Source: Penaeus vannamei (lineage: Eukaryota; Arthropoda; Malacostraca; Decapoda; Penaeidae). From it: DNA of 12,500 bases. Below are positions 7,028-12,500 of this stretch, piece after piece. The notes under the pieces were generated by a model. It was given only the letters and a program-made list of their open reading frames with translations. It had not been told where the DNA came from and did no database searches. Position 1 is the first letter of the stretch; every line of letters starts with the position of its first letter. The position numbers and the translations under genes are program-made. The DNA is taken from positions 49,063,737 to 49,076,236 of the forward strand of contig NC_091549.1 in NCBI RefSeq assembly GCF_042767895.1, given 5' to 3'.

Positions 7028-7116
<89 letters not shown>
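6988..7116. repeat. Poly-T followed by (GT)n array
   Basis: A run of 25 T (6988-7012), then GT units with a few interruptions to about 7030, then about 43 perfect GT units to 7116. Confidence 0.97.
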
Positions 7117-7118
<2 letters not shown>

Positions 7119-7320
7119 AAACTTCCTGGTCCTCGTATTCTGTGTCCTCTCGTCGCTCCCCCACTTCCTCTCCATAATTCTGCTGTTTTTTTCGTCTCTC
7201 TCTGCTCCCCCTCTCGTTGCTTTTATAAATAGTGATGTTGAGACAGGGATGATGGTGAGGAAGGAAGATGTTGATAATAATTACAAGATTGAATGGAATC
7301 GATACCACTGCGTTATTTAC

Positions 7321-7324
<4 letters not shown>
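7117..7324. other. Short mixed stretch between GT and GA arrays
   Basis: C/T-rich to about 7220, then AT-rich. No gene or motif was recognised. Confidence 0.5.

Positions 7325-7411
<87 letters not shown>
7325..7411. repeat. (GA)n dinucleotide array
   Basis: About 43 GA units with one phase slip (GGA) near 7380. Confidence 0.97.
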
Positions 7412-7415
<4 letters not shown>

Positions 7416-7932
7416 TAACATTAGTAATAATGATAAGCAAAATGACAATAATCATCATGATACTGGTGATAATAATAAATCATGATAGATATGATGATGA
7501 AAATAATAATAGTGATGGTGATGATCATGATGATGGTAATGATAGTAACGTTAATAGTGATAATGATGATTATATCAGTAATAGTAGTAATAGTAATGAT
7601 AAAAGTAATAATAGTAATAATAACGATTATGATGACGACGAGGATGATGATGATACTAATAATAGTAATCATAATGGCAATCGTAGTAGCAGTAATGATA
7701 ATAATAGTGATAATAATAAAGATTATGAGGAGGCTACTCATAATAGTAATAACAATTAGAAAATAACAATAACAACAATGATAATGGTAATGATGATAGC
7801 AATGATAATAATAATATTAGAAATAATGATAATGATAATAATAACCCTAATACCACCAGTAAAGATAATAATGATGATTATACTGATATGATAGTGTTGA
7901 TAAAGATGATTAATAAAACTGATGATTAATAA
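7412..7932. repeat. Degenerate (ATA/ATG/GAT)n trinucleotide field
   Basis: About 520 bases in which nearly every triplet is AAT, GAT, AGT or a close variant. The plus-strand Asn/Asp/Ser-rich frame and the hydrophobic Ile/Met frames result from the three-base period and show no start context, domain or splice support. Confidence 0.92.
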
Positions 7933-7973
7933 AAATGTACATTTATGGCAACCGTACTTGTTCCCCTCCAAAG

Positions 7974-8344
<371 letters not shown>

Positions 8345-8525
8345 TCTCTTGAGGCTGAGGGAGAGTGAAGAGGGAAGGAAGGAGGAGGAAAGGAGAGGAC
8401 GAGAGGTAAAGAAAGGGAGAGGAGGAAGGTAGGTTCGCGAGGAGATGAAAGGAAAGAAAGAATGAAAGAGAGGGGGGAAGGGAGGAATACAAGGAGGTAG
8501 GGAGGTGAGAGGGAAGTAGGGAGAT
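8345..8525. repeat. Degenerate GGA/GAAA purine tract
   Basis: A/G-rich low-complexity sequence (GGAAGG, AGGAGG, GAAAGA words) leading into the AGAC array. Confidence 0.85.
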
Positions 8526-8548
8526 GAGACAGACGGACAGACAGACAG

Positions 8549-8615
<67 letters not shown>

Positions 8616-8633
8616 GGCAGACAGACAGACAGA
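8526..8633. repeat. (AGAC)n tetranucleotide array
   Basis: About 26 AGAC units, interrupted by CGGA variants near 8534 and 8554 and one GGCAG near 8617. It ends in AGATAAGAGA. Confidence 0.98.
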
Positions 8634-8714
8634 TAAGAGAAACGAAGAGAAGAGAAGAGAAGGATAAGAGAGAGAAGTTAGAAGTCGCTAAGCCACATCG
8701 GAGACAAATAGAAT

Positions 8715-9040
8715 TGGATTTTGATTATTATCATTATCTTTTTTACCGTTGTGAGGAGGAGGATGGTGATTGTTATTGTTACTATCATAACTATTATTAT
8801 TATAATTATTTTTTGTTATTATTGTTCTTGTTAGTTTTACTATTTTTTGTTATTATTATCATTATTAGTATTATCATTATTGTCATCATCATCGTTATCA
8901 TTATCATTATCATTGTTATTAGTATTGGTATTTTTCTGATGATTATAATGATAATGATAAGATTGATAATAGTGATATTCATGTTAATTGTAATAATAAT
9001 TATCATTATTTGATCTTCATTATGATCATCCCTTTCGCAT
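8715..9040. repeat. Degenerate (ATT/ATC)n trinucleotide field
   Basis: About 325 bases of ATT, ATC and GTT triplets. It is in the opposite orientation to the field at 7412-7932, so the two are loosely inverted. Ile-rich frames on both strands are artefacts. Confidence 0.9.
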
Positions 9041-9060
9041 TTATTATTGCTGTTTAACAT

Positions 9061-9289
<229 letters not shown>

Positions 9290-9444
9290 TAAGTAGAAAC
9301 CCTTTTTCATATTTTTCTCGTACATATCTCATCGTAATTCGCGCCGTTCCTCCCCTTTTTTATTTATCGGCGTCAGTGCCATCCTTTCACCGTTATTGCC
9401 GAGCAGATTACCACATTGGCATTCCCTGTGACGGATTGTGTAAA
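9290..9444. other. Short unique stretch, no gene seen
   Basis: Mixed AT-rich sequence with a few CpGs. TTTATT near 9359-9364 would be AATAAA on the minus strand, but no coding sequence is placed upstream of it. Confidence 0.5.
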
Positions 9445-9448
9445 GGGG

Positions 9449-9502
9449 TAGGGAGGGGGGGGAGGGCTCCTATCTACTCCTCTCTACCCCCCCTCCCCTT
9501 CC
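9449..9502. repeat. G-run/C-run inverted repeat (hairpin)
   Basis: GGGAGGGGGGG beginning near 9451 is complementary to CCCCCCCTCCC beginning near 9487, with a loop of roughly 25 bases. The stem would be about 11 base pairs. The G arm alone could also form a quadruplex. Confidence 0.6.
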
Positions 9503-9800
9503 CCTAGTCACACTGTCCTCCCTTGCATTCGGATGTTCGGTATCCTGTCCGTGTGTATCTGTGTAAGTGTGTGTGTGTGTTTGTGTGTGCGTGCGTTACT
9601 TTGTGAGCGTTATTTAAAGCGTATTCCCTCACGACGGCGTGGGCTTCGGGTATCCTCAGTATCCTGTGGCGGCCTGTGGAAGGAGGAGGTGTTCGTGTTC
9701 GTGTGTGGATGTGTGTGTGTCCGTACGTCGGGTCTTGAGGAGGGGACCAGGCCATTCGGAGGGAGGGGCGAACGCGGAGGAGACAGAGACGAAAAGATCG
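9503..9800. other. GC-rich unique stretch with short GT runs
   Basis: Non-repeat sequence apart from short GT runs near 9565-9590 and 9705-9720. Long open frames exist on both strands from about 9504 to 10145 (213 codons minus, 178-179 codons in two plus frames). They overlap one another and include Lys/Arg/Gly- or Phe/Pro-rich repeat translations, so none is called as a gene on length alone. Confidence 0.5.
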
Positions 9801-9804
9801 TTTT

Positions 9805-9810
9805 TTTATT
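9805..9810 (-). terminator. Possible poly(A) signal AATAAA (minus strand)
   Basis: Plus-strand TTTATT reads AATAAA on the minus strand, 179 bases beyond the stop codon of the candidate terminal exon. The sequence just beyond it on the minus strand is T/G/C-rich (TTTTCGTCTCTGTCTCC), as expected downstream of a cleavage site. A single hexamer is weak evidence. Confidence 0.3.
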
Positions 9811-9937
9811 CGCTCCTTTTTTCCCCTCTTCGCCCCCTTCCTTTTCCCCTTTTCACCTTTTCGCCCACTTCTTTCCCCCTTTTCCCTCCCTTTCTTTCCC
9901 CCCTTTTCGCTCCTTCTTTTCCCCTTTTCGGCGGGAA
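9811..9937. repeat. Pyrimidine tract with CCTTTTCGC-type words
   Basis: About 125 bases, almost all C and T, with the word CCTTTTCGC or a variant recurring at irregular 20-50 base spacing. On the minus strand it would be purine-rich 3' UTR of the candidate exon. Confidence 0.8.
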
Positions 9938-9988
9938 GATGAGCTGGCCGGGTCCCCCTCGAACCACGGCAACGTCCTGCTCGTCCTC

Positions 9989-10066
9989 CTACAGGAAAGG
10001 CCAAGGAACCATGAAGGAGCCGACGCACTTGCCCCTCAGCGCCACCTTGTCCGCTCCGCCGGGCCT
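9989..10066 (-). CDS. Candidate terminal exon, unknown protein (partial)
   Basis: Read on the minus strand, an AG at 10068-10067 could be an acceptor. It is followed by 25 codons, RPGGADKVALRGKCVGSF then MVPWPFL, and TAG at 9991-9989. Most third positions are G or C, while the flanks are repeats or AT-rich, which suggests real coding sequence. The frame stays open back to about 10103 with no ATG, so it would be the 3' end of a gene lying upstream. AATAAA follows 179 bases on. A better acceptor (CCTTTCCTGTAG) overlaps the stop and could give an alternative exon reading EDEQDVAVVRGGPGQLIF. The plus strand also has splice-like ends here (AG at 9993-9994, GT at 10080). I do not recognise the peptide; strand and exon limits are uncertain. 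Confidence 0.25.
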   Translation of the reverse strand, partial: RPGGADKVALRGKCVGSFMVPWPFL

Positions 10067-10099
10067 CTGTAGTACGAAGGTACTCTCGCTCAAAAGTAA

Positions 10100-10603
10100 T
10101 TGGGCCTATACTTATATAAGTAACAAAGGGGGTAATTGGGCCCATACTTGTGTGATTGGGCCTATACTTATATAAGCAATAAGGAGTAAATATGCAATAA
10201 TACTTGCGTAGGCCTATACGTATATAATTGTAATTGGGCCTATACTTTTATAAGTAATAAGGGGTAAATATGTAATAATACTTACATAGGCCTATACGTA
10301 TGAGTAATAAGGCGGTGGATATGTAATGATACTTACTTAGGCTTATATGTATATAAGTAATGAAGGGTAAATATGTAATGAAACTTACTTAAGCTTGTAA
10401 GTATATAAGTAATAAGGGGTGAATATTAAGTAATACTTACTTAAGCTTATACGTATATAAGTAATAAAGGGTAAATATGTAATAATACATACATAGGCCT
10501 ATACGTATAGGAGTGACACGTGGTGGACATGTAATAACACGTACTTTGACCTGTAAGTATACAAGTGATAAGTGGGAAATGTATAATATTACTTACTTGA
10601 CCT
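10100..10603. repeat. 52-bp palindrome-bearing minisatellite
   Basis: The core AGGCCT or a variant recurs at 10102, 10138, 10158, 10210, 10236, 10288, 10339, 10391, 10443, 10495, 10547 and 10598. The period is 51-52 bases for most steps, one step is exactly half (26), and the first two copies are irregular (36 and 20). The consensus unit is a TACTTACNTAGGCCTATACG core, then TATATAAGTAATAAGGGGTA, then AATATGTAATAA. Several units hold ATAGGCCTAT, others CTTATATAAG, both perfect 10-base palindromes. Most units contain a TATATAAG box-like word. No protein-coding frame is maintained. Confidence 0.92.
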
Positions 10604-10700
10604 TTACTCACACGCGCGGCCGTAAGACGTCTGAGAAGGCAGGTTGCTTGCGTCTGTTTGTGTATGTCTCTCTTCATGGTCTGTGTATGTGGGGAAAAAT
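10604..10700. other. Short unique stretch
   Basis: Mixed sequence with a CpG-rich patch (CACGCGCGGCCG) at about 10610-10622, then GT-rich. No gene or motif was recognised. Confidence 0.5.
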
Positions 10701-10728
10701 GTGTCTGTGTGTGTGTGAGTGTGTGAGA

Positions 10729-10792
<64 letters not shown>
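10701..10792. repeat. (GT)n dinucleotide array
   Basis: Interrupted GT units to about 10735, then about 29 near-perfect units, ending in GCGTTTCTCT. Confidence 0.97.
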
Positions 10793-10794
<2 letters not shown>

Positions 10795-10942
10795 TTCTCT
10801 GTCAGTCTATCTGTCTGTTTACTCACCCTTCAGATGGAGAGATAGAGAAGAAAGAAAGGTGTGTATGTGTGTATGTATGTACGTATGTATGTGTGTGTGT
10901 TTGTGTTTTTCTGTCTCTCTATCGATCTATCTACTCACCATC

Positions 10943-10945
<3 letters not shown>
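10793..10945. repeat. Diverged ~111-base tandem duplication
   Basis: TTTCTCTGTC, then a TCTATCTG-type block and TTTACTCACC (10794-10828) are echoed by TTTTTCTGTC, TCTATCTA and CTACTCACC (10905-10939). Each copy is preceded by GT-rich sequence and followed by GAGAGA-type sequence. The two copies appear to be an old duplication of a GT-unique-GA composite. Confidence 0.6.
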
Positions 10946-11131
<186 letters not shown>

Positions 11132-11141
11132 GGGGGGGGGG

Positions 11142-11472
11142 CGAATGTAAAGAGTTCACGGCAAGGAAAGTCTCTGCGTTGGAATGAGATGAACCTTTTG
11201 ATAATGGGCCTATGTCATTTCCTGGGGAAGCGGCGGCCTTTTGGGATATTTTCGAGTCGTAGGCTTCGATCGGCTGGCTTTTGTTTCTCTTGTTTTTTCT
11301 CGTTTGTGTTCTGGTATTTTTTTTCCTGTTTATTGGGTCTGTGTTTCCTATTCTTCTCTGCTTCCGTTATTTTTCGGTTCTTACTTCTCCTTTCTTTCTT
11401 TCAGTTATCACCATATGAACCCTCGTATTTTTTTCTTATTGTTTTTTTATTTTGTTTATTATTTCTCCCTCC
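11142..11472. other. Unique stretch grading into T-rich DNA, no gene called
   Basis: From 11142 to about 11280 the sequence is non-repetitive. Its minus strand is open in one frame for about 45 codons (including SKISQKAAASPGNDIGPL and SNAETFLAVNSLHS) with no stop, but no clear acceptor or domain supports it. From 11280 on it is T-rich low complexity. I record it as possible but unsupported coding sequence. Confidence 0.4.
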
Positions 11473-11815
11473 CCTCCTTGTTATCCTCCTCCACCTCCGT
11501 TTCCTCTCCCCCTCCTTCTCCTCTTCCTCTTCTTCACCTCCTCCTCCCCCTCTTCCTCTCCTCCTCCCCCTCTTCATTCCTCTTTTTCTTCCCTCCCCTT
11601 CCCCTTCTTCTTCCTCCTCCTCCCCTCTTCCTCTCTCCTCTTCCTCCTCCTCCTCCTCCTCCTCCTCCTCTCCTCCTCCTCCTCCTCCTCCTCCTCCTCC
11701 TCTCCTCCTCCTCCTCCTCCTCCTCTCTCTCCTCCTCCTCCTCCTCCTCCTCCTCCCCCTCCTCCTCCTCCTCCCTCTCCTCCTCCTCCTCCTGCCCTCC
11801 CCTCTTCCTCCGCAC
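11473..11815. repeat. (CCT)n trinucleotide array
   Basis: Interrupted CCT/CTT units to about 11640, then mostly perfect CCT units with occasional CTCT or CCC slips to about 11795. The Ser-, Pro-, Leu-, Glu- and Gly-run frames on both strands are artefacts of the period. Confidence 0.97.
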
Positions 11816-12060
11816 CCCTAAAAATCGCAAGAAAGGAGTTTTCCCCAAACGAGAGCATGAAGCATCGTCATGCGCTGCACGGCGTGGGCGAAGCGTCACC
11901 TCTCAAGCCATTAAGAAACCGGAAACCCTCCCCCTCCCCCCCTCTCTCCCTCTCCCCCCTCTCCCCCCTCTGTTATCTGTCCCAGCAGGTTCGGAAACCC
12001 CGGGGGTGTGTGTTGGGTAAAGGTAGCGCCGGCGAGAGAAGTGGGCTCGTCTACGCTCTC
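11816..12060. other. Unique stretch with a C-rich segment, no gene called
   Basis: Non-repeat sequence at 11816-11920, a CCCCCTCTC-rich segment at about 11925-11972, and an acceptor-like TCTGTCCCAGCAG ending at 11988. Frames open across it continue from the CCT array and have no recognisable domain. Confidence 0.5.
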
Positions 12061-12456
12061 TTCTTTGCGGCTCTCGTTAGCTCTCTGGCTCTCTAGTTCA
12101 CGCTCTCTTGCTCTCTGGTTCTCGCTCTCTGGCTCTACCTCTGCGGATCTCTGGTTCTCGCTCTCTGGCTCTGCCTCTGCGGCTCTCTGGCTCTACCTCT
12201 GCGGCTCTATAGTTCTCGCTCTCTGGTTCTACCTCTGCGGCTCTCTGGCTCTACCTCCGGCTCTCTGGTTCTCGCTCTCTGGCTCTACCTCCGGCTCTGC
12301 CTCTGCGGCTCTCTGGTTCTCGCTCTCTGGCTTTTCCTCTGCGGCTCTCTGGTTCTCGCTCTCTGGCTCTGCCTCTGCGGCTCTCTGGTTCTCGGTCTCT
12401 GGCTCTGCCTCTGCGGCTCTCTGGTTCTCACTCTGAAACTCTGGTTCTCTGGCTGC
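12061..12456. repeat. 36-bp minisatellite
   Basis: The unit has the form CTCTCTGGTTCTCGCTCT then CTGGCTCTACCTCTGCGG. The word CTGCGG or CTCCGG falls at 12141, 12177, 12199, 12235, 12255, 12289, 12303, 12339, 12375 and 12411. Spacing is 36 for five steps, with short units of 22, 20, 34 and 14. The 36-base period keeps both strands open (minus: a repeated ESENQRAAEAEP dodecapeptide), but the short units are not multiples of three and shift the frame, which argues against a protein. Confidence 0.92.
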
Positions 12457-12500
12457 CCTACTTGCTTCAGCGACGGCTTTCAAACTCTACCGTATTCACT

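Noticed and set aside
6988..7116. Poly-T/(GT)n junction as a SINE tail
   Set aside because: On the minus strand CA repeats precede the poly-A, but no tRNA-like head or box A/B promoter was found upstream.
7268..7759. Asn/Asp/Ser-rich 163-codon frame, possible low-complexity protein
   Set aside because: It begins with Arg-Glu translation of the GA array and continues through a degenerate ATA/GAT field; the composition follows from the three-base repeat.
9504..10145. 213-codon minus-strand frame with an ATG inside the 52-bp minisatellite
   Set aside because: The start is within a tandem repeat, the middle is a Lys/Arg/Gly-rich reading of a pyrimidine tract, and another minus frame over the same island reads more like coding sequence.
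11142..11290. Minus-strand open stretch as an exon
   Set aside because: About 45 open codons without a convincing acceptor, donor or recognised domain; kept only as a note on the unique stretch.

Overview
This window looks like non-coding DNA from a eukaryote whose genome is unusually rich in simple sequence repeats. The best guess is a decapod crustacean, probably a penaeid shrimp. That rests on long dinucleotide arrays, degenerate trinucleotide fields and AGAC, AGACAG and CGCA arrays following one another with only short unique stretches between. It is an inference from composition; no gene or mobile element confirms the taxon. Nothing suggests bacteria, phage, CRISPR, an operon, rRNA or tRNA. 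Most long open frames are translations of repeats (Leu-Ser, Arg-Glu, Cys-Val, His-Thr, Pro/Ser/Leu runs) and are not reported as genes.

Layout. 1-990: degenerate TTA/TTG repeats, poly-T, a TTG array, then AT-rich intron-like DNA ending in a very good 3' splice site at 991. 992-1090: small unique island with a possible exon and a near-perfect palindrome. 1138-2990: CT array, a long polypurine tract, a hidden degenerate 45-bp tandem repeat, then another pyrimidine domain. 3000-4390: purine, pyrimidine, purine and G-rich blocks. 4483-4833: GT and GA arrays. 4834-5530: the largest unique island, holding a triple DR4 nuclear-receptor half-site array and an X-box-like site. 5568-7116: pyrimidine, GT and C-rich blocks around two short unique islands. 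7325-9289: GA, ATA/GAT, GA, AGAC, ATT, CGCA and CA arrays. 9445-10085: a GC-rich island whose minus strand could be a terminal exon with a poly(A) signal. 10100-10603: a 52-bp palindrome-bearing minisatellite. 10701-11131: GT and AGACAG arrays with two nested duplications. 11473-11815: a CCT array. 12061-12456: a 36-bp minisatellite.

No complete gene can be supported. The items most worth following are the splice site at 989-997 whose acceptor abuts a donor-like hexamer (a recursive splice-site look-alike), the DR4 array, the 52-bp minisatellite with paired changes in its palindromic core, and the coding-like island at 9989-10066 on the minus strand. Strand polarity (purine versus pyrimidine) flips many times, so the region is rich in sequences expected to form triplex, Z-DNA, hairpin or quadruplex structures. 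I found no evidence of a novel multi-gene system.
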